Shown here one piece after another: positions 25,301-40,300 of a stretch of DNA of 64,000 nucleotides. Location of the stretch: positions 11,844,811-11,908,810 of the forward strand of contig NC_135058.1 of the NCBI RefSeq assembly GCF_051014685.1, given 5' to 3'. The notes under the pieces are model-generated. The model made no database searches. It had not been told where the DNA came from and saw only the letters and a list, made by a program, of their open reading frames with translations. Made by a program: the position numbers and the translations under genes. Origin of the DNA: Ptiloglossa arizonensis (Eukaryota; Arthropoda; Insecta; Hymenoptera; Colletidae). Numbering within the stretch: position 1 is the first letter of the stretch; every line of letters starts with the position of its first letter.

Positions 25301-28300
25301 GGAGATTATCATCGCGAGGTTTTTCTTCCGCGAGGTTTCATTTCCGGTTCTGGCCGAGTCAAGTGTCACGTGCAGACGGTTCGTTCTCGTATCGGTGCAC
25401 GTCGGACCGAGATATTTTACGTTTCTGTCGTTGGCGTTTCGCGCACCGGGCCCGATGTGTCGTAATTGAAACTAATAGCGCACCGAGTCGATACCAGCCG
25501 ACAAGTATTATAATCGCGATCGCTCGGCGTTCCAACTCGCCCCGTTGACATGTAAAATCCGATCGTTGCACGAAGCGGTGCACGGTGGCTGACGATGCAA
25601 CCACCTTCTGCACCTGATGGAATAACGCGCCTGGTTAGTTTCAATATACCGATAGACTAACAAGTGTCTGGTATCGTTTAATTACAGAATTTGGATGCCC
25701 TTCACGATCATTTAGGCACTTTGTACCCGGGAATGAGGGCGCCCTCTTTCCGATGCACCGAGAGACCGGAGGACGGGGCGCTTATATTGCATTATTACTC
25801 CGATCGACCTGGTTTGGAGCATATCGTCATTGGCATCGTTAAGGTATTTTAGGGTAATTACCGTAACCGGACGAGACTCGGTCGACAAAAATCACCAGAC
25901 ACAGTTCGAACGTATAATATCGTTCACCGAGTATTCCAGACATCCGCGATTCACTATTTCGCGGTTAACGTAACGGCGAGCGAGTTATCACTTTCCAGTG
26001 GCCATTTTGTGTCAACGTGGTTCTCGTTAGAGAGAAAATATCCGTGTACGGAATAGGTCAATTGATCCGAAGAGTTTCATCCATTAAACGAAAGAGCTGA
26101 TTGGGAATTCTGATATAGGAATTGGATCGAACGACTCTTACTGTCTTCATAATGTTCTGCAATTGAATTCTAGATGCTATTTTACGGCTTGTTATCGTAT
26201 TTTACGTATTTGCTTTTACACGCGATCACGATTAATATACTTTAGGATGGAGTCGATTAGAAAATTGTACGTAATTCATTTGAAAGAGTATTTTTTTTTT
26301 TTTTGTATGGAAATTGCAAAAGTGAAAGAACGAAGATCGTTAAATATGTTTGACGAGCTCGAACCGATAATTGAATTCTAATAATTGAAGTATAAAAACT
26401 CACCCGAATTTCGATACAACGGGAACAGAAAATGAAAATGTGTTCGTCGCGTCCATAAACGCTATCGGTCGTTTCTTTTCCCGTTGTATCTTACTTAACC
26501 CCTGTAACCTTCTCTGAAATTTTTATTTGTCCGCTCGATCAGTTAAGGATTTACGGTTTAGTTGATATAATCGAAGATGCCGCGCTGACACGAGAAAGTG
26601 TAAAGCAGAGAAAGTGGGAGAAACGTGATCACACATCTCGAAGAACATGGAGGTTAGGTTATGTGCAATCAGCCGTAGTAAATTATCAAAAGACTATGAA
26701 ACGGTAGAGAGTAACGTACGTCGTGATCGGTTCAAATACTGCTTGAACAAATTGAAGTAACGGCTACTTTAATTTTATAAATTACTTCTCCAGAAAGTGG
26801 AAGGAAACTCACGAAATTTAGATCAGATTAGTGATTTTCGTAGATCTAGGCAAAGTCACCTTCACAAATTTTACTTAGATGGAAAAGTAATGATTCTCTT
26901 CTTATATTTCCCTGTCTTATAAATTTTATCAATTTTGCCACTTATTTACGTATCCATTTAACATAACATAAGTTTAGGTTACCGTTTCCTGTGAAATAAA
27001 CAAGATAGAATTTTTTCAGGCAGAATGCTTACGGTGTCCGATGAACAATGAACATTTTACATTAAAAAATGTTAACAAATCGGAAAAGATCCCTCATTTT
27101 CTTATCGATCAATAAATAATATAAAAACTACACTTGGCCATCGAATATCCAAATGCGACTAAATGAAATAAACCGCAACGAAGAAATTATACTCGAGTAT
27201 CGGTGCATTTAGAAACTCCAATAACGTTAAAAGCAATACGAACGAAACGTTGAAAATAATCTTCGAAAGGAGACAATTTACATCCGTAGAATCGAGACAC
27301 GATTTACCGTATGCGTTTACTTTTTATGCGACCAACAGGCGCTCCGCAATAATAACATTTATACTGATTTACTGATCGCGATACTCGTTTTTGTTGGCCC
27401 TAGTTAAACGCGCGTTAGATCGATAGGCGTTCGCTATTTAATTTTCGTCGTAACAAATTCGTTCAGGCGGAAACGAACCGCGATTAAACGAGTTATAACT
27501 TTCATCGCCATAGACCGTGGCGAAAAAGCTCCACGGCACGGATATAGAGATGCGGATATTGAAGACGAAAAACGAGTGCGATCACGTGCAATTTCTGATA
27601 ACCAACACGTCCGGTCCAGGAGTTGTTTCGAATCCCATGATCGCTGAATTGGAGACCTTGTCTGTGGGTGAGTCACACGTGATATTTTTAACAACAATCT
27701 CGAGTCAAAAAAAATATCTTCTCGACTTAACGAGACAAGATTTTCGAAAACACAATCCTCGTAGTTTTAATTCTCCATCTCGTGAAAAGTAATCGTGATA
27801 AAAATTCTTTTCGAATCTGTTCCAGAACCTAAAGTGAGCCCTATGACGTTCTGTCGAGTTTTTCCGTTCCATCTGATGTTCAACCAAGATCTCACCATAG
27901 TTCAAACTGGATGCACCATAACTCGCGTTATACCCCAAGTGTGCTCTGGTACTTGCAAACTGAACGACATTCTTCTGACCGTAAGTTTAGACTGTAATTT
28001 TATTATCCGATGCAGGAAATGTTAAGAGTAAACTTTCTAATTTTATAAACCAACACGAAATATGTACGCATGGGTATCGATCATTTAAACTGTCATATGT
28101 TTTCGTGTTCCCGATTATTTGCACCTTTTGCGATAAAGATACACTGCTATTAATCTCTTTCGGTAGCGGAATGTATAAATCTAAGATCGGAAAAAGGAAA
28201 AAAAGGTGTTGCGTGGATACGGAACCTCTTGGATTCATATTTCCAATGATAATCAGTTGAAGAAAAGTCTCTGATTTAAACTAACTATTACTATGGTTGG

Positions 28301-31300
28301 ATTAAACTCAACTGGGCCGTTCGCGACCATTTTCGTGTGTGAATCACGTCACGAACGACACTTACTTTCACTCGACGCCAGATTGTCGTTTGGGGCGGAG
28401 CCAAACGCTATGGTGGGGATAATCTTCCAATGGCCTTGAGCGGTCAATTGATTTAGATCTAGTTATAACGTTACCGTCTCTTATCGATAGTCGTCGAAGC
28501 AAAATATTATACATTCCACAGTTTATTATCACCTGTCACATTCGTATAAAAAGATCAATATAAAATATACACTGCTACCCGTAGTTATTTGCTCTTGTGT
28601 AATTGACACCACGCTGAGCGTACTTTTTAATTAAAACGAACAATTTTAACCAGACTACTCTTGTAACTCGCGTTTTTTTTTTTTTTAATAAACCTTTATT
28701 TCTCTTACTATGTTTAAAAATCGTTAATACATTTTATTCGTTGTTTCCTCCTGTGTATAGAATTTCGTAAAATAATATAGATTCAAAATATTGCAATGTG
28801 CACGATACTGTGCCCGTACCAAAATATCGCTTTTCATACACGATTTATCTCGACAGTGTCGCAACGCGAGTTTACCACAAAAATCACATCAATGTCAATT
28901 ATACGGGAAGACCGTCCATATAACGAGCAGCGAGTAGATCGATGATCGCGTTTTATTTTGAGAAAATGCGGCATTAGTTAGCGTGGGCCACGAAATTACG
29001 TTATTGTCCGACACGTCGCGTCGTGGCCACCAGCTGTTATAATTTATGCGGATTTGAACGCGCGCGCGCGATCGTATATCTTTCAAATGCGGTTTGTTTG
29101 AAACGATATGACACGCACGGTCGGAACAGAGCCATTTAACATCATTTGCATAGCTGCTCGTGCATGCGTCCGAGAACGTAATCAATTATCCGCCCATTAT
29201 TATTCCTCTGTTGTCGACGTTGAAATTCGCGTCGAGATCTCAAGAAATCGCGGGTTGAAACGACTCTGCGCGCAGGCGCGACTCGATTCGTATCCGACGA
29301 TTTATAGTCACTCGGATAAAACTCGAATGAAATTTATTTCCGTAATCGTTTTTGAATTTACGCTCGAAAATGTGGAACGAGTCATTTTTACGAACCCTTC
29401 CGGATAGTCTAGACAATTTCTTTTCTTAAAAGTGATAATACTTTTTTCCTTTACAATAACTCAATATTAACTCGATATAAAACCCCCTCGATAAAACACA
29501 GTTTCGTGTGCGCGCGGAGCTTCTTAAAGAGGGACGGTAACGAACTTTTTCCTGGGATCGATTTTTCGTATCTCGTGCTGAGACCCAGTCACGTGCAAAC
29601 CATTCAAGAAGAACAGTGTACAAGATACACCACGGGTGAGCGCAACAGCCAGCGCGTCTCGTACTTCAAAGCGACGTCGCACGCGTATCTATGTGACAAC
29701 ACTAATGCGAAATAACAATTCTTATATTTCCCGTCGTATCGTCATAACAGTATTATCAATGGATCGTTGAGGTTCTCCCGATAAAAATGAGCCCAAACTC
29801 GGTCATATTCGGACCATTTTTACATACGCGTCATACGAATTTTTTTTGAAAAAAGAAATCAAATTGTCCAGAATTAAAAATCGTCCGAATAGGGTCGTGT
29901 TTGGACTCATTTTTATCGGGAGAATCTCGCCGATCTACTAAACATACTCTCGCGAAGATAAAACGAAAAATATACCAAATTTTAATTCGCATTAGGACCT
30001 ATCTCACCTACGTGCACACGACACGTTTTAACGTTCGAGCAGCTGGTTTTACATAGCTTCTCGAGTCAAAAAATGTACAGTAGTGAAGGTACGTTTACGG
30101 AGGTAAACCGTGGCTATTTATCGAGGGGTTACTACATCGTGAATGTTCTTGTCGGTATCGATAGTGAAGCCAGTCCGTGTATCACGCATTCAAATAAACC
30201 TGCGACTTTTGTTCTCGCAGGTCAGGCCGCATTTAGAGTTAACGTTCGAGAACATTTTGTCTCATATAAATACGGTGTACGTGCTACGAACGAAGAAGGG
30301 CGTGATGCGAGTCAACGCTACCGAGGAGTACTCCTACCTACGCTTGAAAGTTAGTACCGATCCTCAGACGCAGCTGTACACGGCAGCACATAATTTGTAG
30401 CTGCGTTTATGGATAAGCGTTGTCACGACCGAGTTTGTTGCTCTTCCAGGGTCAAATGTTGTACATACCCGAATCGGATCTCGTCATCTTTCTCTGCTAT
30501 CCCAGCGTAATGAATCTGGACGACTTAACCAGGTGAGATTTTACAGGGAATTATTATATTTCATGCAAGGAATAATCTCTCGTATTTGAACCAGCGGGCA
30601 CGAATATATTACAATAATGGCGAGCTTTTACGAGCTTGGTCGGTGGACGTTTTAATGAATATTGCGAGAAATGAAAGACTATACAAAGATATAATTTCTC
30701 GAAAACTTTTTACCTAATGAATTTCGTTAAGCTACATTGTTTCGTTAAATAAATATTATTTGACCGATAAAATGGAGGAAAAATAATCGGCGAGACCTTG
30801 TTTTAGATCATTTTAAACGAAAATAGTACGTTTAACGTACAGTAGAATTTCGATTAAATGAAACCATATTTTCTGACCTATCCTAGTAACTTCGATTCGT
30901 CGAGAACCGGGAAAATGCAACTATAATTTATGCGCGTAGCCAAATCCGATTAAACGACCGTTAATTCGTAAATTCCCACGGACGCGTGTCGCGATAGCGT
31001 GTATGCCACGGATTAATTTCACTATTTCTAGGGACACGTTAATCCACGCGGTATCGCAATTGTCGAATAGTTACAAAATTGAATTTCAATCGGTGTAAAC
31101 AACGCGTACACGTTGCACCGATCAGTCAACGCGCGAACGCGCGGTGCGCCGTGTTCCGCGTGCAACGTTCTGAAACCTGTAAAACCGTCGACGGTGCAAT
31201 GTAAATCGATGCAAACAAATGGGCATCACGAAGAATGCAACGCGACGGGTTTCCACCTATCGAACGCGAAACACTGTTGCACACGCGATCATTCGTCTAA

Positions 31301-34300
31301 ATTATAAGTCATCGGGGGGCATTGCTTCCGTTTTTAACGCCGATACTCGATAAGTCGATGAACTTTGAGAAAATTCTTGTCTCGAGAAATTCTTGTTACC
31401 TTGTTACCAACCAAATTCTTGTCCCCGACCATATGTTGAAATGCATACATGCAATGCACGCAATATGCAAAATATTTGTTTCGTTCGCGTACCTAGTCGA
31501 AAAATATTACTACGTTCCCCTCTCGCTTGACAGACAAATTTTTGTTATTATTAACGACGTATAAAAAAAATTTGGCGTAAATAATTTATATTTATGGAGC
31601 TTCAAGTGCTTCATTTTGTGGGGTACCTTTAGATATCTCCCACTCTTTGGATTTGTTTGTGCTTGATTTGAACGTGGTGTACAATAGAAATACAGATTTA
31701 AAGTCACTTTGCTGTTTTGGCAAATAATAATTATTGTTCGATTACTTTTAATATTTCGTACGAATACAGAAATTTACTAGAACTAAATTTTACGATACAA
31801 GATACAAGAGGTAGACACGAAAGTAAGAATTATTTAAGCTGCACGTGACAAACAAATTAAGGAAATCTGGCTGGATTATTAAATTGGAAAATCAGCTTTG
31901 CGCTACGTAGAAAATCTGAAACAATACGATTGGAACGACAATGTCTATAATTGCGTCAAACGCGACACAATTATAAACGTCAAAGCGCTCTTTCGTGAAA
32001 TCTAGATTTAAAAGCATTTTGTTATTATTATCATTAAAGGTCTTTTTACTGGCCACGCGTGTGCGAACACATACGCACGGTTATGTACAGAAATAAAATA
32101 AAACCGAGCTACGTACTGCGCAAAAGGCGATGCACGATTAAAAACAATATTACAAAATCTCCAGTCGAAGCAACGTTCTGAACTAAAACCAATCGCAAGA
32201 CAAAGTGAGTCTACTCTGAAGAACCGCGTTAGGAATAAAAAATGTGTCGCCATTTTCGAAGAGGGGAACAATTTCGAAGAGCACGTAGTTACGTGGGACG
32301 GAAACGGACAAATTACCGTAATAAAAATTTCAAGCAACGAACGAAAACCGAACGACCGTTTTATCTCGTTGCTCGTTGAGTACACGAATCGGTGTAGCGT
32401 TGCTCTTACCTGTTATACGACTAAAAATTTCACTCGTCTCCGATCTCGGAAGGAAATAAATCCTACGAAAGGTACGTAACAGCGAAAAGAAATTAGAAAT
32501 TTATCGAGAGGCGATGCAACGATAAACGAGGGAACCGGTGCCTCGTGACCGGTACGATAAAACTGAAAAATTCATCCTCGTTTCGCGTTAAGCCGACGCG
32601 ATCTTCCCGACACCGGAGAGATCATATTTACGAACACAATACGCGAAACGAAGTGAGAGAGGATTCAGGAAATAACCGCGGTATCGGTTAAAGGAAAGGG
32701 CTATCGGTATTCGGTACGGTTCAAGGGCTTAATTGCCAATCCGATCGGAAAGAAACAAATGGTTTCGTGATGCTCCGAGTGGAAACTTTCCCCGTGGATC
32801 GGAATGCCGAGAAATACGGTCGAGCACGATATTCCGCTCCGTGACAGGGGACTTATGCGAGCCACTCTAACCGGGTCGTTATCGTAAATCGACGTAACGT
32901 GTTCCGCGGCCGGTAAGTAGGCTCTGCCTATTAATTCATCGTAACGTATCCCCTGTCTTTGCGCGGAAAATATTTGTCGTTGGCAAAATAACGGTAGCGG
33001 CCGTCCAATGGCCACCGAAGCGACGCCTCGTATAATTGCAACGATTCCGCAGCCCCGACGCGTTTACGCTTCGCGTATAAATTCTCGTCACGCGGCCACC
33101 GAATTGGCACCGTTCGAATAATCTTCCACCTCGTGTTCTTCTCGTTCTTGTAATTTTCATTCACGATTCTCTACCTACCCTTGTTCTCCGTTCGTTGGGT
33201 TTGCACCTCGATGGACCGTCGAATGCACGAAACATGGCGTCGTTCGTCTCGCTTCGCGCGTTTCCAAAGATCGGCACCCTTTTTCATCGAATTTTTCCGT
33301 TGATCCCGCGGTTCCCGCGGTTTTTGTCGCGCGAGCACGTGTAACGTAAAGGTACAGCGTTAAAAATTCGATCGCGTAATTACCACATCGCGCGCTACAA
33401 CTTTTTTCAACTTGGCGTTCGCTGGTTCTCCATGGCGGACGATTAACGCCCAGATAATTCCCACTGTAGTTAGAGTTGGCCGGGATTTATTCGAGCAGAA
33501 GCGTCGACGTAGTTAGCGGATAAATTTAAAGCTTAATTGAGTTAGTTCTCATTACGCCGCCTGTTTACTGCGATAACTTTCTTTTGTGTTGAGAACAGGG
33601 CTACGGTGATGTCCCCCGAGCATTAGATTAGACGCAGCGACGCGAGAGTTACGCGTACGGGCGGATTTGCATCGCGCTATGCGAGAGACGCGGCGAGGGG
33701 GAAAAAAAAAAAAAAAAACGAAAAAAATACGATTCGTCGTCGAATAAATTTTTTGCCCCGTCGCCGTACACCGATGTTTCCCGTATTCCCGTATCGCGCA
33801 TTTTCCGTTTCCACCGTGGTCCCTCGGTGCGCGTCAGTGAAATTATTGCGCGCGTTATTGCGTAGTTTCGTTCGCTCGCGTCCATCGTGGGGAAGAGGAA
33901 CGCGAATTAGGCATCCGTGAATGATCGAATACCGGGATCTGATGCGCGAACGATTAATGCACCGCGATGCCGTCGGGCTATTTTTTTTTTTTCTTTTTTT
34001 TTGCTATATTTTTAACGACGCCGCACGACGACCAAGCTATAAATATAGCGGAATTAAACGGAGAGCGGTGAATCATCGAAAGTGGCGCTGCAGTCGTTCC
34101 GCCATTTTTAGAGCGAAATATTGTATTACGAAAATAGTATTCTCACGCGCGAATTTTTCGTTATTGTTTTGGTATGTATACTCAGTAACGACTCTAGAGA
34201 TTACAAAGTCTGGTATTTCTATTCCGATGTAATTAAATCATTTTCAGAGGTTGGGTTCTGTAGTGTGCAATATATACTTTAGAAACTTATAATGTTGAGG

Positions 34301-37300
34301 AAAGTATATTTTACGGGGCGTCTCGATTTTGTTAGTATGGTTTGTAACTTAAATTTATTGGACGAGTAATGTAGTGTAAAAGTACGTTAAAGAACACTAC
34401 GATTAGATTTATCTATTTTTCGTATAAATGTGAATGTAACTGATAGAAAGTGGCTAGTCCAGACGAGTGCCCCGTTTGCCCGGTGCTGAGTACTGTACAT
34501 TTATACGAATTTGAATTTTGATTAGGAGATTCTCGAAGATCGAAACGATCCATTTTTTGAAACTGCGAATTAGCATAATATTGAGTAATAATAATAGTGA
34601 TATAACGCTTTTATTGGACCATAAACGTGTATGTGTACAGTATGGTGTAACAGGCGAGGTTCAGCACCGCTGGCATTGAGCCTAACCTATAAACCAGCCC
34701 GTAAATCTTGACTGACTGCATCACGTTCGCCGTGCATTTATTATCCTTTAAGAGCGTCTTGAAGCAATCGGACTATGAAATTAATCAAACTTTCTGATTT
34801 TAATAAAAAGATCGAACGTTGGTTACGAATCCGTGATAAATCAAGTTAAAATCGTGATCTATTTGAGCGACCGTACGGACGTATGATATAATAATATGAT
34901 CGTTTAATGCGAATATTAATTCGTTTTCGAGATCACACAAAGAGGCGTATAATTTCAAACTGCATTTCCAATCATTTCACGCGTATAGCAATATACAACC
35001 GGTTCGGTCACGCGATATCAGAAAAATCTCCATTATTTTCAACGGTACGATAAAACGAATAAAAAAAGGTATCGTTTGTTCGGCTAGAAATCTATAAACA
35101 CCGAATATTTAAAATTCGTTTCATCAAAGATTATTACGATCGATGAAAAACAATCAAAAGTTAATTATAACAAATATTTTGGCTGCGTTCCAGAACGTTA
35201 CCGTAGCTGCGCTGCAGTACTCGAAACGATAGGAAATATTTTTTTATAATTGAATTTCGATTATCTCTTATCGAACGTTTCATCGAACTGATCGTGTGTA
35301 TGTGTGTGTGTGTGTTTTAAGCTCTTGGTGTGTGAAATCAATTTTTCAAATCTATTCGCACCTAAATCGTGCACATATATTATATATTCCTTTCTTCGAG
35401 CTACCTGGCACTATCTCCCCGATATCAAGGAAAACTCGATACATTTCCTTCTCCCCGAATCGATGTGGCACCCGACAATTCGGTTTCTTTATTTTTCACG
35501 CTTCTAATCACCAGGCGGGGCTTGTATTTGAGCGACGTCCCCCTTCACGACGCCACCAGAGATCTTGTTCTGATGTCGGAGCAATTCGAGGCTGATTACA
35601 AATTAACGAGGAACTTGGAATTGCTTACCGATAAATTGCAGCAGACGTATCGCGAACTCGACGGCGAGAAGCAGAAGACCGACAGGTAAGGATTTCCGTC
35701 GGCGTAATTTTCTGATTAAGGAAATCCCCATTGGCCTCGTTTGCCATTTATCCAGGCGTGATTCCAAGGGGTGCGGGCAGGGAAACCGACTATTCCTCCG
35801 GCTTGAAATTTCTTTCTTGACAGGATACTCTTTCCCGCCGGAAATTGGATCGTGCTTCTTTTCCATCGAGCGCCACCTTTAAACTACGTCCATTCCGATG
35901 GACACCTGGAAAACGCTAGGGGTAGTAAAATACTCGCTGTTTTCTTTTCGTTCATTGGTACATCTACGTCTCGAAACGTGTAATTCAACCGAGAAACACT
36001 GATTCCGGAAAAATTGATAGACATCGGGAGCATAATTATGGAACAAAGATAATGTTGTCTAATTTCCGGATTTTTCAAACGAAAAGCCGGATCGTGGACT
36101 CGATATTATTACAATTACGCGTCGTTACCGCGTTGAAATCGTATACGTTGAAAAAATTAAGTACACGTTCGGTACAAAGACGAATCGTACGCTGTTATTG
36201 TCACTGACCTTGAAATGTCAAAGTTGCATAATCGTATAAAAATCCAACGATATTATCGCGAAGCAAGTACAACATTGGCACGAACTCTTTTCGTTGTCTT
36301 TAAATGCAGACTAGTATAAACCACCCCTGAAGTAGTTTCGATGGCGAGGCAACGAGCGAATCTTGTATTATTAAATTGAAAATTAAAAAAAAAAAGATAA
36401 AGCGGAAAACTCTGAGATCTTGTTTCGTTGCCTCGTTAGAGCGTTTCCATCGGTCGGTTTCATGATTTAAGGGGCAAACGAAATTAGCGAGTCGCTGACC
36501 TCGACGTGATTAAATGAAGTTCCATTAAAAGTTCCGCGTGTTCCGCAGGTTGCTGTACTCGGTGCTGCCCATTTCCGTGGCGAACGAGCTCAGGCATTCG
36601 AGGCCAGTTCCGGCGAAGAAGTACGATTGCGTGACTCTACTGTTCTCCGGAATCGTCGGTTTCGGGGCTTACTGCGCTGCTCACACGGACTCAAGTGGCG
36701 CCATGAAGATCGTCAACATGCTCAATCAACTGTACACGGCTTTCGACGTGCTCACCGATCCGAAGAAGAATCCGAACGTGTACAAGGTGAGCACTTTTCG
36801 AGGTTCCATTGGCGTCGGCTGCGATTTCAAACCGTGCGAAACACGATCAAAAAATCTATACCCTTTTCATCGGTGGAGATTTTCCAATTGAAAAGTTATT
36901 TTCAATTTTGAAATTCGACGATTGAGTGATACGATTATTTAAAATTAAGAGTTAAGTCGGGAAATTAAGGAATTATTTGTATTAGATATTCCTCTTTAGA
37001 GAATTGCACGGAAATTAACATCGAATAGGAAAGAATCGAATTGAAAGTTTCGTCTAATGAAATTGCACAGCGTCAAAGTGGGAGCAATAGAAGCGACTCA
37101 ACATGTGATTTAATTGGTCAAAATTTGTACACTTCTTTTTGCGAGAAAACGATTCGCTTGCGAAATACGATTCCTTTCGATTTTTTTATCCTCTTACGGA
37201 GCAGAGTATATAGGGATACTGAAGGAAAAAATTTTACCTCGAATGTTCGAAACAAGAAGGAATTTTTCAAGAAATTCTTTCAACTAGATCTCAGCCGTAC

Positions 37301-40300
37301 ACACGTGTGTAAAATCATCCGTGACAAACATTTTGCAACCGCACGAAGGTTGTATCGTGGCGTGCATTAGGTCATCCCGTGAGTAATGCTATTTTTCTGT
37401 AGCTCGAGTAATAAAGCGATAAATCTGCCTGCGGTATACATCTATGAATAGGGAATACATTTTTTATATCTCGTTATTGTATTTATCGTCTTTATTGCGC
37501 AAGTGTAGAGACGCAGATACATAAATATTAAATAAGAAGCACGTAAGTTCGTCGGACACGAGATGCATCTGAAATGAAGCTATTCGAATCTAACGTATTT
37601 GACTAGTCCAAATGGAATATTTAATTCGTTTTCAAAATTTATAAGCGAAAAAGTTGTACAAGTTGTACACGTTGCGCTGTACGAATTTAAAAGAAGAAAC
37701 GACGCAACTGTGGAAACGAAAAGTATATTTTAAATGTATTGAGAGAAATTCTATTAATGTCAATCTGTGCAAAAGCTGGTTTAAAAATTTTCCTCGAGGA
37801 ATTATAACGTAGAAAAGGAATCTTGAACAGGAAAACCATTGAAGCTCTAGACACTTTTACCGTTGAAGAAGACCCAATCGTAATTTTTCATGAATTAGCA
37901 CAGACACTTAATTCAACTCGTTCCACGGTTCACAACCAACGGAAAAGATGGGAAAGAACTGCAAATACATCCAGCTTTGATTACGTGGTGAAGAGCTCTG
38001 CCCTATTACAAAAACGCGAGGTCGCGCGTCGCAAAAAAAAAAAGAATTGCAGAAACTGCAAGACTTTAATTGGGAAATGGAAAACTACTGTGCTCGCCGG
38101 ACATTGCCTCGTCAGAATTTCACCTTTTTCGAAGCAAGCAAAATTGCTTGGACAGACAACAAATGAGAATACGAGACAAAACGAGGAATATCATTGAGAA
38201 ATTTGTCTCAATACCGAGAATATTTCGTGAAAGGGACATTGAAGTTGATGGTAGTAGAATGAGGAAGAATGATACGAACCGAAGGAAAATATATTGCTTA
38301 AAAACCGTTAACAAAGGCAAGGTACATTCGAGTCTGTAAGTCACTGGATGCTTAATAGAGTAAATGTGAAATAAAGAACAAATTAATATTAAAAGATTAA
38401 TTTTACATTATAGCAGAAATGTTACTTATATTGTATCGTGAGCATTTTACCAAGCTTACATTTTCTTAGATGTTTTTACATGTTTGTAGATGTTCTTAGA
38501 TTTTATTAAATTATCTTGGATTTTCTTAGGTATTCTTAAACCTTTTTAGATTATCTTAGATAATCATTGCATCGATGTATCCATTTCATTTAGAAATGAT
38601 TTTTCAATGTAATTATAATATTCTGTCCATTAATTTTTACAGAATTTCTGTACTAATTCTACTTCAATCTTCCTATAATATTCTCCTTAAGTCATTGTTT
38701 AATTTCAGACAGCTTCGTCTTGGAAATTGATAACACGACAAGTTTAGTAAGATCCCTAGATTCAGGGATTTGGATTCGACATCGGTTATCCTTTCATAAT
38801 CTTCCTTCTTTTAAACAAAATCGAACATCTGTTACCTAAGCTGTGAGATTACACGATGGTCTAATCGCCTGGAGTGATCCCCGCCAATCACTTTCCACCC
38901 TTCAGTCACAACTTTTGGGATCTTATTAAATTTATTGAATGCAAAAAATCTTATTTCATATACAACAAAAAAATACATTAAAGTACAAATTACTTTGGTA
39001 AGCATTATAAACTCGACTGTAAAATAATAACTGAAAATAAGTAAATATGACTAGTCATATTTAGTCATATTTCATTTGAGAGTGTGAGATCGTTTGAGAA
39101 AATTATTCTGCATTTTAATTTGCATTCTCGAAGTCGAACAAACAAGTATACAGTGACTTATGAATGGCAGTGTACATTATATCTGAGCAACCTACCGAAG
39201 AAATTGCATTACTTGCAGAGTGACCTAATATTTTTGGAAGCTTTCGTGGCGAGAAGAAAGTTTCCTAACGCGTTGCATTTAAAGTGCATTAATGCACGGC
39301 TGGAAACGATTCTGGGGGAAACATGAACAGACGTCGTTGTTAGCGACGGTGGCTATTTAAATAGCGATGGGAAAAACAGAAACTTTTTATACCTGTTGTA
39401 GCTCCTTTCATTCTATATCTTTAACTCCGTAAAAGTTTGCTTTTCAATTCGCAAGTGGACTTAGGATAGCGATAAAAGGTTTTTATAAGCGTGTATCCTA
39501 TTTGAACTTGTTTCGAAACTTAACTGGTATAACTTCACGTGACTGAACATGGCGTCCTGTTAGAAACGGGTCAACATAATATCTTCGTCATTTTAAATAA
39601 CAGGAAGCGTTGCATACGAAAATATGATCTCGAGGGATGTACAACATGGTGACAGCAATATTTTTGTAGAGAGAAACGTAGAAAATATTCAGAGGTCGAC
39701 TCCGATTTTTTTATGAAATTTTTTTATGGCAGAATTAGATAAAATAGTAGTACATGTTTAGAATAATTGACGAGTATTTGTACAAAACGATGTAAATGTT
39801 AGAAATCTAATGTTTCGAGAGAAAAAAAAAAATGTATCAGAAAATTTTTCGAGAAAAGAAAAGAAATTTTTAATTTTGCATTTACATTGTTTTCCACAAA
39901 GAGTCTTCAATTGTAATAAGACACACGTGTCTTACAGTATCGTAGAGAGAAAGAAAAATGAATCTCGGGTCAAGGGGAATATAGCATCACGAGTAAGTAA
40001 AATATGGACAGTATCGATTAATTTTTGCTTATTTGTAGGCAGTTCGAAGGCTGATTAAAAAGTCTGACCAAGCACGGTTCGTAATTCCTTTCAAGATTGA
40101 TCATTCTTTCTCTTTACAATGCAGGTGACATTACAATTCTGATACATTAATAGTAACATTTTTCAATCGTTTAAATCGGTCAAGATATCACTGTGGTCTA
40201 TTTCTAGCGTGACATTGAAATTAGTGTTTACAAACAATTCCTATCGCACCATATATGACCCTAATATACATTCTATAGACACTATCCCAGTGTTTGTGCA

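Larger units (their letters stand above)
22731..25687 (+). other. sGC beta-1 intron 4
   Basis: No coding sequence was recognised. It holds two decayed tandem repeat fields, at 22870-23455 and 24200-24420. Confidence 0.7.
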
